Source: Streptomyces showdoensis (GTDB lineage Bacteria > Actinomycetota > Actinomycetes > Streptomycetales > Streptomycetaceae). Taken from it: a stretch of DNA of 64,000 nucleotides. Location: NCBI RefSeq assembly GCF_039535475.1, contig NZ_BAAAXG010000028.1, positions 186,001 through 250,000 of the forward strand, given 5' to 3'. Positions 14,729 through 25,238 of the stretch are shown in pieces. Each line of letters starts with the position of its first letter. Position 1 is the first letter of the stretch. The notes under the pieces are model-generated. The model did no database searches. It had not been told where the DNA came from and was given only the letters and a program-made list of their open reading frames with translations. A program made the translations under genes and the position numbers.

Positions 14729-17137
14729 TCAGCGCGTCAGGATCGACGCGAAGATGACGATGAGCAGCAGGACCAGGACCGCGCCGAGCACGGAGACCAC
14801 GACCCGCCCGTCCTTCGACGGGCCGGACGGGTCCGGAGCGGGGTGCGGAGCTGGCTCCGGAGCGGGGTGCGCCCGGACGTCGGCCTCCTGCCCACGGGTG
14901 GGCGGCGCGTGCCGGGGCGGGTCCGCGGGGCGGGGCTCCGGTGGCGCCGGCGGTGGCGGGGGGTCCGGGGGGCGGTCGCGCTCGGCCGAGCGGTGCGTGT
15001 CGAGGAGGAGGCCGCGCAGGAGGGACTCGGGCAGCCCCGACCGCTCGTCCCGCACGATCTCGCGGAACGCGGTGCGGGCCGCCGGGTACGGGCTGGTGCT
15101 GAAGCGGGTGAGCAGGCCGGCGAGTTCGTCGACCGCCGCCGCGGCGTTCCCGCCCCCGAGCACCGGGCGCACGGCCCAGCGGTGCAGGGCGGCCGCGTCG
15201 GCGGCGCGCTCGGCGGGGGTGACGTGGTCGGCGGGGTGGGTGCGGTACACGAAGTACGCCTCGGCGAGGACCAGATCGCGCAGCTCGCGCCGGAGCCTGC
15301 GGTTCCAGGTGGGGATCCGGTGCGCGATCTCCTGGACCACGACGGTGGCGAGGCGGTGCGGCAGGCCGCGGTCGCGGAGCACGGCGAGCAGGTCCGCGTC
15401 CGGTGCCACCCGGGCCGCGGCCTGCGCCTGCCCGACGTTCTCCGCCCGGTCCAGCCGCTCCCCGAGCCCGGCCCCCTGGGGCGCCGGCCCCCGCCGCCGC
15501 CGGAACCTGTGCCCCGGCTTCTCGGGCCCGGTCCAGGGCGAGGGGTCGGCGGGCCTTGCGGGCGGGGGCGGGGCGGCCTCCCCGGTGCGCGGGGCGTACC
15601 AGGGGGGCGGGACCTGCGAGCGCGGCCCGGGCTCGACCTGCGAGCGGGGCCCGGGCTCGACCTGCGAGCGCGGCCCGGGCTCGACCTGCGAGCGGGGCGC
15701 CTCGGGAGTACGGTCCGCCCCGTCGCCGCGCGAGGCTCCGGAGCCCCGGGGCGACTCCGCCTCGCGAGGCGCCTCGGCGGGCGGGGCGGGCTCTGCGGCC
15801 CGGTGAGCCCCCGAGCCACGGGGCGGCTCGCCTGCCCGGGGAGAATCGGCGCCCCTGGGGGACCCGTCCGTCCGAGGCGGCTCGGCGGTCCTGGGCGGCT
15901 CGACGGACCGAGGGGACTCCCCGCCCCGGGTAGGCCCCGCCCCCCGAGACGGCTCGCTCCCCCGAGACCGCTCGCTCTCCCGAGGTGGCTCGCCCCCCCG
16001 AGACTGCTCGCTCCCCCGAGGTGGCTCGCTCCCCCGAGGTGGCTCGCTCCCCCGGTACGGCTCGCCTCCCGCAGGCGGTTCCGCCCCCCAGGACGTTTCC
16101 GGTGCCCGGGACGTTTCCGGTGCCCAGGACGTTTCCGGTGCCCAGGACGTTTCCGGTGCCCGGAGCGGCTCCGCGCCCCGGAGCCGTTCCTGCGGGCGCA
16201 CGCCCTCCGGTGGCCGGTCCCCGCTCTGGGGGCGGCGGGTGGGGTAGCGGCGGTCGAGGTGGCCGGCGGCGGATTGGGCCGTGGCGAGGAGGGTGGCGCC
16301 GGGGCGGCCGTGGAAGCGTTCGAGGGCGCCGCCCACCGCGAACTCGCGGTTGTCGCCGGCTTCGAGGCCCCGCAGGTGGTGCTCGACCAGCCGGGCCGCC
16401 ACCGACTCAGCGACGTCGCCCACGCGTTCGCGCGGGTCGATGCGGTGGCGGTCGGTGTTGCGGGCGGCGGCGCCCGCCCAGCGGCTGACGAAGACGAAGC
16501 GCAACGCCGGGAGTTCCGCCGTGTCGTGGCTGGCGAAGGTCCAGCTGCGGTGGACGAGGCCGAACATGCTGTGCAACCCCCACAGCACCGGCAGCGCGGT
16601 GTCGCCGCGCTCGTCCAGGAAGGTGAAGCGGCCGTCCGGGTGACGCAGCAACTCGGCCGCCGCGCCGACGAGTTCCTCGGCGACCTCCGCCATCCGCTCG
16701 TCGAGGCGGGCCTGTCCGTGGCCCACCGCCTGGAGCAGCGCCTCCTCCCACACCGTCGGCAGCCCGTCCCGTACCTCGGCGAGCGGCAGGTCGGCGCCCT
16801 CCCAGGTCCAGTCGTGCAGCCCCAGGCAGGTGGCGGCCTCCAGGACGTCCGGCGAGCCGACCAGGGCGTGGCAGAGGGCGGAGGCGCCGCCGCCGGGGTC
16901 GGTCCAGGGGAGGCGCCGGATCAGCACCGCGTCGCCGCCCCGGCGCTGCAGCCGGATCAGCGCGGGTCTGGTCTCGTCCCCGCTGGCCCGCAGCAGCGAT
17001 CCGGCACCGTGGAACAGGCCCTCCGCGTCCTCGCGCGCGCCCGACCAGGCGACGGGCCCGAATCCGGTGGTGCCGGAGGCGTTCTCGCTGTCCCAGCGGA
17101 AGACGATCTGGTCGAGCTCGTCGGGGTTTCGCACCAT
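14729..17137 (-). CDS. GAP1-like GTPase-associated protein with C-terminal membrane anchor
   Basis: An 802-residue protein, last gene of the nine-gene conflict-type operon. The N-terminal region ([20 protein letters not shown] at its start) fits the actinobacterial GTPase-associated protein 1 (GAP1-N type) family that accompanies a TRAFAC-type GTPase. The middle, about residues 310-540, is low-complexity Arg/Pro/Glu-rich with short tandem repeats. A helical domain follows ([20 protein letters not shown]), then one transmembrane helix at the extreme C-terminus ([19 protein letters not shown]). The ATG at 17137 shares a base with the GTPase stop (TGATG). The family call rests on N-terminal pattern plus context; function is unproven. 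Confidence 0.65.
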   Translation of the reverse strand: MVRNPDELDQIVFRWDSENASGTTGFGPVAWSGAREDAEGLFHGAGSLLRASGDETRPALIRLQRRGGDAVLIRRLPWTDPGGGASALCHALVGSPDVLEAATCLGLHDWTWEGADLPLAEVRDGLPTVWEEALLQAVGHGQARLDERMAEVAEELVGAAAELLRHPDGRFTFLDERGDTALPVLWGLHSMFGLVHRSWTFASHDTAELPALRFVFVSRWAGAAARNTDRHRIDPRERVGDVAESVAARLVEHHLRGLEAGDNREFAVGGALERFHGRPGATLLATAQSAAGHLDRRYPTRRPQSGDRPPEGVRPQERLRGAEPLRAPETSWAPETSWAPETSRAPETSWGAEPPAGGEPYRGSEPPRGSEPPRGSEQSRGGEPPRESERSRGSEPSRGAGPTRGGESPRSVEPPRTAEPPRTDGSPRGADSPRAGEPPRGSGAHRAAEPAPPAEAPREAESPRGSGASRGDGADRTPEAPRSQVEPGPRSQVEPGPRSQVEPGPRSQVPPPWYAPRTGEAAPPPPARPADPSPWTGPEKPGHRFRRRRGPAPQGAGLGERLDRAENVGQAQAAARVAPDADLLAVLRDRGLPHRLATVVVQEIAHRIPTWNRRLRRELRDLVLAEAYFVYRTHPADHVTPAERAADAAALHRWAVRPVLGGGNAAAAVDELAGLLTRFSTSPYPAARTAFREIVRDERSGLPESLLRGLLLDTHRSAERDRPPDPPPPPAPPEPRPADPPRHAPPTRGQEADVRAHPAPEPAPHPAPDPSGPSKDGRVVVSVLGAVLVLLLIVIFASILTR
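15611..15698 (-). repeat. 24-bp tandem repeats (PRSQVEPG units)
   Basis: Three full copies and a partial fourth of a 24-bp unit starting gacctgcgagcg lie in the linker of the GAP1-like gene. The frame is kept, so copy-number change would alter linker length without disrupting the protein. Confidence 0.85.
16091..16162 (-). repeat. 18-bp tandem repeats (APETSW units)
   Basis: Four copies of ggacgtttccggtgccc plus one variable base lie in the same linker of the GAP1-like gene. Further imperfect 18-bp repeats (SEPPRG-type) fill about 15950-16070. Confidence 0.85.
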
Positions 17138-19242
17138 CAGACTCTCCCTCGAAGCAGCCCGCACGCGGCGAAGACGGACAGCAACGGGGCCAGCACCCGC
17201 CGCGGCCGGGCCCCGTGCGGAAAGCGGTCGCCGCGTGCCTGGCCCCCGGTGGCGGCGACGAAGTGCAGGGTGCACCGGGCGTGGTCGTCGAAGGGGCGGA
17301 GCCAGGCGGCGCTGGCGTGGTGGTGCAGGAAGGCGTACGTGTCCCGGCTCTCGGCCTCGGCCTGCGCCTCGTCGTACCGGCCGGGCAGGGCCCGCCCGAG
17401 CCAGCGGTCGACGGCCGGTTCGAAGCGCATCAGGTCGCTCTTGTTGACCGCGACGGCGGCGGGCGCCGGAACGAAGCCGTGCTTCCGTTCGAGCCGGTTG
17501 AGGACGGTGGCGAACGCCTCGTCGCCGAGGTCGCGGAGGGGCAGCTTGTACCGTTCGCGCACCGGGTCCAGGGCGGGCATGCGCAGGGCGCGCAGCGGGT
17601 CGACGACGAACACGAAGGCGTCCACCCCCATCAGGAAGCTGGTGACCGCCCCGTCCTTGGCGAGGTCCTCGCCCGCGAGGTCGAAGAAGACGACGGGGCG
17701 CGGGGTGCGGCCGGGGGCGGAGACCAGGAGTCCGTCCGCGAAGCGGGCGAAGGTCTGCTGTCCGGTGCGGCCGAGCTGCCGGCCCTGCTGCAGGCTCTGC
17801 ACCCGTTCGCGCAGGTAGGCGCGGTGCGCGTCGGGGTTGAGGGGCAGCGCCTTCAGACCGTACGGCTCCAGGCCGCCGAGCTCGACCTCGCCGAGCATGG
17901 CGGCCATGAGATGGGTCTTGCCGACGGCGGAGCTGCCGACGAAGGCGATGGAGAGCGGCTCGCCGTTGACCAGGTAGGGAACGGGCAGTTCGTGCGCCTC
18001 GTCGCCCTCGGCGTGCGGGCACAGGTGGTAGGCGGTGCGCAGCGCCTCCCTGATGTGGGCGGGGCGCTGTTCGCCGCTGAGGTCCAAGGGGATCCGGGTG
18101 CCCTTGGCGTCGATGGTGACGAGGCGGCTCGCGTCGTAGTGGACGGGCAGCAGGCAGTAGGGACAGGTCCGCGCGGGCGGTCCGACGGGCGGGGGCGGGA
18201 CGAAGGGCGCCCGGTCCTCCTCGCGGGAGAAGAGCGGGAACCGGCGGCGCGGCGGCGGGGGTTCCCCGGCCGTTTCCCGCTCCCGCTCCTCGCGGTCCCG
18301 CTCCGCCGCCTCCAGGACGGCCCGCTTGCGGGCGAGTTCGGCGTCGTACCGCTCCCGGCCCGGGTCGAGCGGGTCGGCGGTGTCGACGGAGCCGGCGAGC
18401 GGATCGCGCAGCCGCAGCAGCCGCAGCAGTTCGGCCGGGGACGGCCGGGCCGCGGCCGTCGGGGCGAACAGGCCGCTCTGCGCGAGCGCGGTGAGCCGGC
18501 GGTAGTCGCCGAGGTCGGCGGGCGGTCCGTCGGCGCGGTCGGCCAGGCCGGGCGGGCCCGGGTGGCCGGAGAACAGGTAGTAGGCGATCCGGGCGAGCGA
18601 CCACAGGTCGTCGCGGGTGTCGGCGTCGCCCCGGCCCGCCCGTTGTTCGGGCGAGGCCCAGGGGGCGGTGCCGAAGGGTGCGCGGGGCTCGCCCGCGCGC
18701 TGCGCCGCGTACGGCTCGCACAGCCGGACGTGGCCGCCGCTCCAGCGGACGGTCTCGGGTCCGAGGGCCCGGTGGACGAGCCCCGCCTCCCCGAGCAGCC
18801 GGACGGCGACGGCGAGCTGGCCGACGATCTTCTGCTGTTCCTCGCCGCCGAGGCGGGGCAGGCACTCGGAGAGCAGGGCGCCGGGCGAGTCGCGGTAGAG
18901 CACGAAGGGCTCGGAGCAGTCCAGGTCGAAGCCGACGATCCGGGTGAAGAGATCGGCGAACTTCTCGCCCGCGTAGCGTCGTTCGACGGCGACGGCCGCC
19001 GCGACCTCCCGCTCCAGCAGGGCGTACGCGCGGGGGTCGCTCTGCGCGGGGCGCGGCAGCCGGTACTGGACGACGGGCCAGCCGTCGCTGATGGAGAGCT
19101 GCCGCATCAGCAGATGGGGCCGGGCGGGTGCCCGCCGTTCCTCGCCGAGGCGTACGACGACCCGGATCTGCTCCTGTCGGTGGGTGAGGAACTCCAGCTC
19201 CTCCAGGGGGCCCTGCCCCGGTGCGGATCCCGCCTCGGTCAT
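17137..19242 (-). CDS. Pseudokinase - zinc ribbon - TRAFAC-type GTPase fusion
   Basis: A 701-residue protein. Residues about 20-275 have a protein-kinase fold but are degenerate: HRD is HRA (157-159) and DFG is CEP (175-177), while an APE-like segment GTAPWASPEQ remains. A zinc-ribbon-like set follows (CPYC at 360-363, CPH at 408-410). Then comes a GTPase with P-loop GSSAVGKT (436-443), DLAG (521-524) and NKSD (600-603), as in the GTPases paired with GAP1 proteins in actinobacterial conflict systems. The ATG at 19242 overlaps the preceding stop (ATGA). Likely a GTP-controlled switch with the pseudokinase as a scaffold or sensor. The pairing with GAP1 is the strongest functional hint. Confidence 0.7.
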   Translation of the reverse strand: MTEAGSAPGQGPLEELEFLTHRQEQIRVVVRLGEERRAPARPHLLMRQLSISDGWPVVQYRLPRPAQSDPRAYALLEREVAAAVAVERRYAGEKFADLFTRIVGFDLDCSEPFVLYRDSPGALLSECLPRLGGEEQQKIVGQLAVAVRLLGEAGLVHRALGPETVRWSGGHVRLCEPYAAQRAGEPRAPFGTAPWASPEQRAGRGDADTRDDLWSLARIAYYLFSGHPGPPGLADRADGPPADLGDYRRLTALAQSGLFAPTAAARPSPAELLRLLRLRDPLAGSVDTADPLDPGRERYDAELARKRAVLEAAERDREERERETAGEPPPPRRRFPLFSREEDRAPFVPPPPVGPPARTCPYCLLPVHYDASRLVTIDAKGTRIPLDLSGEQRPAHIREALRTAYHLCPHAEGDEAHELPVPYLVNGEPLSIAFVGSSAVGKTHLMAAMLGEVELGGLEPYGLKALPLNPDAHRAYLRERVQSLQQGRQLGRTGQQTFARFADGLLVSAPGRTPRPVVFFDLAGEDLAKDGAVTSFLMGVDAFVFVVDPLRALRMPALDPVRERYKLPLRDLGDEAFATVLNRLERKHGFVPAPAAVAVNKSDLMRFEPAVDRWLGRALPGRYDEAQAEAESRDTYAFLHHHASAAWLRPFDDHARCTLHFVAATGGQARGDRFPHGARPRRVLAPLLSVFAACGLLRGRV

Positions 19243-21756
19243 GGCGCTCCGCCCTCCTCTTCTCTCACGGTGCGCACCACGTCCGCACGCAGTGGCACGA
19301 GACGCAGGACGCCCGCGTGCCGGCCCGAATCCGTCCACACCACGTCCTCGACGGCGCCCCGCCAGATGTCGTCGCCGGTGGTCCCGCGCCGCATGGTCTC
19401 CGGCACGAAGCGCACCCGGCGTACGGCGCCCGGCTCGTGCGAGAGCAGCCGCTGGTGTTCGGGACCGCACAGCGGGACGGTCAGGCCGGGGTCGTCGTCG
19501 GCGGCTATCAGGCGGGCCACCGTGTCCGGGGCGACGCCGGTGAGGCGGGCGGCGTCGGGCCGCTCGCCCCGGTCCCGGCCGGGCGGCGGGGAGGCGGCGG
19601 CGTCCCGCTCCAGGCGGGTCCTGGTCTCGTCGAGGAGCTCGGTCATCGGCCCGTCGAGCGGGACCCGGCCCGCGTTGCCCGGGTCGCGTTCGATCCCGGC
19701 CCAGCAGGTGTCGAGGAGGGCCACGACACCGTCGACGAGGTCGCCGGCGAGGGTGTCCACGAGGGCGGGGCCGCCGTCCCCGTACCGCCGCTCCAGCCAC
19801 TTCGGCGCGGGCGGCCCCGCCGGCTCGGCGGTGTCGGCCGGCCGCGGGGAGCCGCGGCCGGTCCGGGCGCCGCGCCCGGACCACGCGTCGCCGGGCGGCG
19901 TGGGGGCCGGCACCTTCGCGCCCGACGGCGTGCCGCCCGGCCAGCCGCCGTACGCGTCCCCGTAGGCGCCGTCCTCGGCCGAGTCGTCCCAGTCCCAGCC
20001 GGACGTCTCGCCCCGGCGTGCCCCGGCCGCCGTCGCCGGGCCGTCGGCGTCCCGCCCGTACGGCTCCGCCGTGTACGGGCCCGGCTCCTCCCGGCCGCCG
20101 TGTGCCTGGGCCGTCGCCGCGAGGCCCTTCAGCAGCCGAGCGACGGCCCCGGCCCCGTCCGAGCAGTGGTGCCGCACGTCGGCGAAGAGCCAGTCGTGCA
20201 CGGCGGTGGTGACGACCAGGCCCTGGATCTCCTTGAGGACGCGGCCCGCGCCCTCCGGGTCCACCCGGTCCCACCAGTCGTCCACGCCGCGGGTCCAGTC
20301 GCGCAGCGCGAGCAGCACGACCACGGCCGCGGCCAGCGCGAAGGCGGCCGCGCCCCACCCGAGCGGCAGGGCGAGCGCGGTACCGGTGGCGGCCCCGGCG
20401 CACCCACCCGCCAAGCCGCCGACGAGCCGGGGCGCGGTGCCGGTGCTGCCGCCGCCGTCCAGCCGCCCGTCGGGCGAGCGGTTGGGGCGCCGGACCAGCA
20501 TCCGGTGGGCCAGGAAGGCGGCGAGCAGGCCGACAGCGGGGCCGAGTACCAGGCCGATGCCCGCCCCCAGTCCGGCGAGGGCGGCGAGGACGCCGGTCAC
20601 CAGGGCGGCGACGGGCCGGGAGCCGCCGGCGAGGAAGGGGTGCCGGGCGGCGAGCCGGTCCAGCTGGGCGGGTCCGCAGATCGCGTCCAGCCGGGCCAGC
20701 CGGGCGGCGCTGCCCGCCGGGGCGGTCCGGGCCGCGAGGGCGGAGAGGCGGGCGGCGACCGAGCGCAGCGGCAGCCGGCGGCCGATCAGCTCGTGGGTGT
20801 GGTCGCGCAGCGCGGGGACGATGCCGGTACGGGTGATCTCCCGCGGCATCTCGGGGAGTTGGACGCCCCGGTCGCGCAGCAGGCCGCGTTCCTCGACGGT
20901 CGGCCGGGAGCCGCCGGCGATCGCGAAGGTCTCGGCGACGGTGTTCCGGAACCGGGCCAGGGCTCGGGCCAGGCGTTCGATGTCGCCGGGCAGGTCGGCG
21001 TCCCGGCCGGCCGCGCCGAGGAGCCCCGCCGGGCCGCGCACCCGGGCGTGCGTCTCGACCGCCTCGGCGAGGGCGTCGTCGCAGGCGCCGAGCTGTGCCC
21101 CGGCCCGCCCGTGGGCGGGCAGCCAGGCGTGCCCGGCGAGCGAGCGGGGCACGGACTCGTCGAGCAGCAGGGCCAGTTCGCCGGGGACCGGGCCGATGGA
21201 GGCGGGAGTGGGGACGTCGGGCCCGGTCAGCGCCTCGATCGCCTGCCGCCAGGCCCGGGCCCGGGCCTCGTCGGTGAGGTCGTGCTCCAGGATGCGCACG
21301 GAGGGGACGGCGACGCCGTGCACGATCCGGCCGAGGCCGCCGAGCACGGCGTCGAACACCTCGGGGGTGGCGAGCACGTCCATGAGCGGCCGCAGGGCGT
21401 CCGCGCCCGGGCCCCGGAAGTCGCCGAGCAGCCACAGCACCCCGGCGGCGGGGGGCCGCAGGGTCAGGGAGCGGCGCAGGGTCCGCTCCCCCGGCGCGCC
21501 GATGGCCAGGCAGACGATCTGCGCGGGGCCGTAGGACGAGAGCCGCTCGTAGAGCAGCTGGTGGGCGACGAGCCGGTCGGCGTCGTCGACGACGAGGAAG
21601 CGCCGTTCGCCGACGGGCTGCGGGGCGGCGAGTGCCCGGTACACGGCCGCCTCGGCGTCGGCGTAGGCGTGCGTGGGGGGCGTACCCGCCGGCCCGCAGG
21701 TCGAGCAGGACGGCGTGGCCCGGGACGGTCTGGTCCACGGTGGTGCGGTCGCTCAC
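19239..21756 (-). CDS. Operon membrane protein of unknown family, probable frameshift near its start
   Basis: I do not recognise the family. The N-terminal part has an LVVDDADRL segment. Two hydrophobic regions in the middle (PVAALVTGVLAALAGLGAGI and AAAFALAAAVVVLLALRDW) suggest four or so membrane passes, and the C-terminal half is soluble. A GTG at 21756 overlaps the tubulin-like stop (GTGA) and opens 26 codons of good codon usage (starting MSDRTTVDQTVPGHAVLLDL). The main frame is reached only if one C is removed from a run of six (plus-strand Gs 21675-21680). Without that, the first start in the main frame is the GTG at 21644. Either a sequencing error or a real frameshift. The 3' end overlaps the GTPase start. 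Confidence 0.6.
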
Positions 21757-24700
21757 TCCTCCTCACCGTCCAGCTCCCAGGGGTAGCCGCCCTCCTCGGG
21801 CGCGGGGTACGGCTCGGGCGCGGGGCGCCCGGAGACCGGCTCGGGGTCCCAGCGCGCGGGCGGCTCGGACTCGGGGTCCCAGCGCGTCGGCGGCTCGAGC
21901 TCGGGCTCCGGCTCCCAGCGCGTCGGCGGCTCGGCCGGGCGCGGCGTCCGGGGCCCCCTCGGCGGCCTCGTCCCCGTCCCGGGCGGGGCGGGCGCGCGTC
22001 CCGCGGGAGGGAAGCCGCCCTCGGCGGGCCAGCCCTGGCCCCGGCCCGGCGCGTGGCGCTCGAACAGGGCCCGCAGGCTGGGCCGGGTCGCCCGGCTGGC
22101 GCCGGAGAAGCGCAGGTCGAGGGCGCCCTGGTAGGTCACCTCCCAGAAGTGCCGCAGCGGGGCCAGCCATTCGGCGTCCTCGTCCCCGTACTCGGCGGCG
22201 AGTTCGTCGAGGAGCACCAGCTGGCGCGGCGCGACCTTCTCCACGAAGTGGGTGAAGAGGGGGGAGGGCGGCTCCGGGGTGTGGGTGAGCCCCCTGGGCA
22301 GCGCGCGCATCAGCCGCTCGCAGAACTCCTCGATGATCTGGCCCTCGTCGAGCAGCGCCCACCGCTCGTACGCGCGCAGCAGTCCGGCCCAGCTGGACAG
22401 GGCCCCGTCGAAGCCCTCCAGGCGCAGCGACATGGTCGCGGACTCGCCTTCCTGGAGGCGGATGCGGACCAGGGTGGGCGAGTCGGGGCGGCCCTCGACG
22501 GTGATGTTCCCGTTCCACATGGCGTTGAGCAGCCGGTGCAGGATCCGCTGCCGGTCCTCCTCGGTGGAGACCAGCCAGTCGTCCTGGTAGCCGAGGCGCT
22601 GGCGCCAGTGCAGGAAGTCGTCCTGGCCGGCCGAGTCGCGGGCCTCGGCCCAGAGGGTGAGGACGCCGCGGACCTCGGAGATGTCGGTGAGGTTCATGCC
22701 GCTGCGGAAGAGGACGACGGTGATCGACTCGGTGTCGACGGCCCGGTACTCCTGGGCGGCGCGCGGCGGGAGGTTGAGCTCCTGGCGCAGGTACTCGCTG
22801 GCCCGGCCGTCGGACTCGCTCGCCGGGTGCACGATGAGGATCTTCAGCGGGCCGCCGCCGTCGGGGGTGAAGCCGACCGGGAGCAGTCCGGCGAGCGCGG
22901 AGCGGAACTGGCCGAGCCAGCGGGGGTCGACCCGGGACTCGGCGGACTCGTCGCCGGCCGCCGCCCGCAGCAGCAGCTCCATCGAGGGCAGCAGGGGCCG
23001 GTCGAAGCGTTCGTCGTTGGCCTCGCCGAACAGCTTCTTGACCCGCCGCTCGACGACCTGCTTGATCTCCTTGACGGCGGCGCCGGGCGAGCGGCGCACG
23101 GCGTCGAGGGCGCGCCGCCAGTCCTCGGGGCGGACCAGCCGTTCGAGCAGCCCGGCGGCGTCGGTGTTCTCGGGCAGGCCCTCGCTCTGCACGAGCCGGT
23201 CGAGCACGTCGTCGTAGAAGGCGCGCAGGCTGTTCTGCGGGGGCAGCAGGTAGGAGATGCCGGTGCGGTCGTCGCGGTAGAGCTCGCGGCGGCGGTCGGC
23301 GAACTGCTTGCCCTCGTCCTGCTCGTGGGCGCGCAGCACCTTGGCGAGTTCGCCGAGTTCGCCGAGTATCCGCAGCAGCGGGGGCCGCCACTGGGAGTCG
23401 CCGGCCTTCCAGGCCCGGTGCCACAGGGTGCGGGCCCGCCACTGGTACCAGGCCTCCTGCCGGGCGAGCGCGTCCTGCACGTCGGGGTCGCTCCAGCGGG
23501 CCGGGACGAGGCCGCCGGCGCTGCGTTTGATGTGCGGGATGACGGGGGCCGAGGTCGGGATGTCCGGGGGCTGTTCGGGGTCGTTGCGCCGGTTGTCGAG
23601 CATCCCGGTGAAGCCGACGGAGGCGACCCGGTCGGCGTGGCCGGGCAGCCCGTTGAGGACGGCCTCCAGGTGGAACGGGCTGATGATGCCGAGGAGTTCG
23701 CGGGCGGCGGTGCCGGGCTTGAAGTCCTCGGTGAGCCGGGGCACCTCGCGGGCGAGCTCGGCCTCCAGGCGGCGCAGCGAGTCCTCCATGTCGCCGAGCC
23801 GGTCGCGCAGGGCCTGGGTGATGGCCCGGCCGCCCTTGGGCAGCTGCTCGGGCGCGGGGACGTCGAGCGCCTCGCGGTTCCACAGGCGCCCGATGCCGGA
23901 GCGGGTGAACATGTCCCGGACGAGTTGCTTGTCCTCGCGGCTGCCGCGGCGGGCCTTCTCGCCGAGGCCGCGGACCGCCTGGGCGAGCAGCCGGGCGGCG
24001 ACGATCTCGGCGAGGTCGTCGACGGGCACGGTGAGGGAGGCGGCGAGGCTGGTGGACATGCCGCGGTAGCCGATGCCGGTGCGGGCCGGGGTGGAACGCT
24101 CGACGCTCTTGTTGATGAAGCTGGCGGCGAAGGACTGGTAGTCGTCCTCCGCCCGGCCGGCGGCGCCGCCGTCCTCGCTGAGTTCGGTGCCGATGAGGGA
24201 CATCACCATGGCGGTGATGGAGCGGCGCAGGTCCTCGGTGCCGATGACGGCGGGCTTGGAGAAGAGGAAGGCGGTCTGCACGGTGGAGGGGCGCAGGGCG
24301 ACCACCCCGTCGCCGGGGTAGTGGACGCTGATCCGGCCGCGCTGCTCGACGTCGCCGACCTCGTCGAGGGCGTCGGGCACGTTCTGGTCGTCGACCAGCC
24401 GGGAGAGGTCCACGAGGGCGCGGGCGGAGTTGAGTTCGGCCTCGCGTCCGCCGCCGGCCTCGGGCGGGAAGGCGGAGGGCATGACGACCAGCGGGTAGAT
24501 CTTGACGCCGGGGACCTTGGAGCGGCGGAACTCGTGCCCGATGAGGTGGATGAAGTCGTAGAAGATGCCGGCTCCGGTGCCGCCGGCGACGGAGAAGGCG
24601 ACGAAGACGTCGCAGCCGCGGATCCGGCCGCCGCCGACCCGCTGGAGGTCGCCGGCCGAGTTGCCGATGGCGCCGATGGCCTCGCGCAGCTGCCGCAGCA

Positions 24701-25169
24701 CCGGTTCGAGGCCGGAGCGCATGGTCGCGAAGAGGGCGGCCCGGCCGACGGTGGGGAGCTGTCCGGCACCGTTGTGCAGGGGCGCCACGCGCGGCTGGCG
24801 GGCCTGCGGCGGCAGCCAGGTCCGGGTCTCCTCGTGCAGGGCGACCCGCAGCATGCGGGTGACCTCCGGGGAGGAGTCGTAGTCGGTGGGCAGCAGGTCG
24901 CGGACCATGCGGGAGGTGCGGGCGTAGGCGGCGCCCTCGGCTCCCTTGGCGCGGAACTGCGGCTGGCGCAGCAGCTCGGACTCGCTGAAGTCCGCGTACA
25001 CGAACTGCAGGCAGTCGGGCAGCTGGAAGGGCAGCCGCCGTCCTCCGTCGACGAGTTCGGTGCCGTCGGGCCCGCACAGCTCGCGGCGCAGGCTGCGTTC
25101 CAGTTCGCTGCCGATGCGTCCGCCGGTGCCGCCTAGCCCGACGAACAGCATGGGCTGGTAGATCTTCAT
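21753..25169 (-). CDS. Tubulin-like GTPase (Tubulin_2 type)
   Basis: A protein of 1138 residues. Its N-terminus LFVGLGGTGGRIGSELE (residues 8-24) and the glycine loop AGGTGAG (195-201, followed by IFYDFIHLIGHEF) match the nucleotide-binding features of the bacterial tubulin-like family often found near vWA proteins; the loop is a variant of GGGTGSG. The large C-terminal region has no recognised domain and ends in an Arg/Pro/Glu-rich tail. The ATG at 25169 follows AGGGAG. It is far longer than FtsZ and not a cell-division gene. It may assemble as a filament or scaffold for the system; that role is inference. Confidence 0.7.
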   Translation of the reverse strand: MKIYQPMLFVGLGGTGGRIGSELERSLRRELCGPDGTELVDGGRRLPFQLPDCLQFVYADFSESELLRQPQFRAKGAEGAAYARTSRMVRDLLPTDYDSSPEVTRMLRVALHEETRTWLPPQARQPRVAPLHNGAGQLPTVGRAALFATMRSGLEPVLRQLREAIGAIGNSAGDLQRVGGGRIRGCDVFVAFSVAGGTGAGIFYDFIHLIGHEFRRSKVPGVKIYPLVVMPSAFPPEAGGGREAELNSARALVDLSRLVDDQNVPDALDEVGDVEQRGRISVHYPGDGVVALRPSTVQTAFLFSKPAVIGTEDLRRSITAMVMSLIGTELSEDGGAAGRAEDDYQSFAASFINKSVERSTPARTGIGYRGMSTSLAASLTVPVDDLAEIVAARLLAQAVRGLGEKARRGSREDKQLVRDMFTRSGIGRLWNREALDVPAPEQLPKGGRAITQALRDRLGDMEDSLRRLEAELAREVPRLTEDFKPGTAARELLGIISPFHLEAVLNGLPGHADRVASVGFTGMLDNRRNDPEQPPDIPTSAPVIPHIKRSAGGLVPARWSDPDVQDALARQEAWYQWRARTLWHRAWKAGDSQWRPPLLRILGELGELAKVLRAHEQDEGKQFADRRRELYRDDRTGISYLLPPQNSLRAFYDDVLDRLVQSEGLPENTDAAGLLERLVRPEDWRRALDAVRRSPGAAVKEIKQVVERRVKKLFGEANDERFDRPLLPSMELLLRAAAGDESAESRVDPRWLGQFRSALAGLLPVGFTPDGGGPLKILIVHPASESDGRASEYLRQELNLPPRAAQEYRAVDTESITVVLFRSGMNLTDISEVRGVLTLWAEARDSAGQDDFLHWRQRLGYQDDWLVSTEEDRQRILHRLLNAMWNGNITVEGRPDSPTLVRIRLQEGESATMSLRLEGFDGALSSWAGLLRAYERWALLDEGQIIEEFCERLMRALPRGLTHTPEPPSPLFTHFVEKVAPRQLVLLDELAAEYGDEDAEWLAPLRHFWEVTYQGALDLRFSGASRATRPSLRALFERHAPGRGQGWPAEGGFPPAGRAPAPPGTGTRPPRGPRTPRPAEPPTRWEPEPELEPPTRWDPESEPPARWDPEPVSGRPAPEPYPAPEEGGYPWELDGEEE

Positions 25170-25238
25170 GTCGTCTCCCTGCAGGACCCTGAGGACCCCG
25201 TGGTTCGGTCGGTGGGGGTGTCGCTCGCCGGGGTGCGC

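Noticed and set aside
19221..25136. Very long plus-strand open frame opposite the tubulin-like and neighbouring genes
   Set aside because: It is a codon-bias shadow: the minus-strand frames show recognisable motifs, coupled starts and ribosome sites, while this frame is Gly/Ala/Val-rich with no domain.
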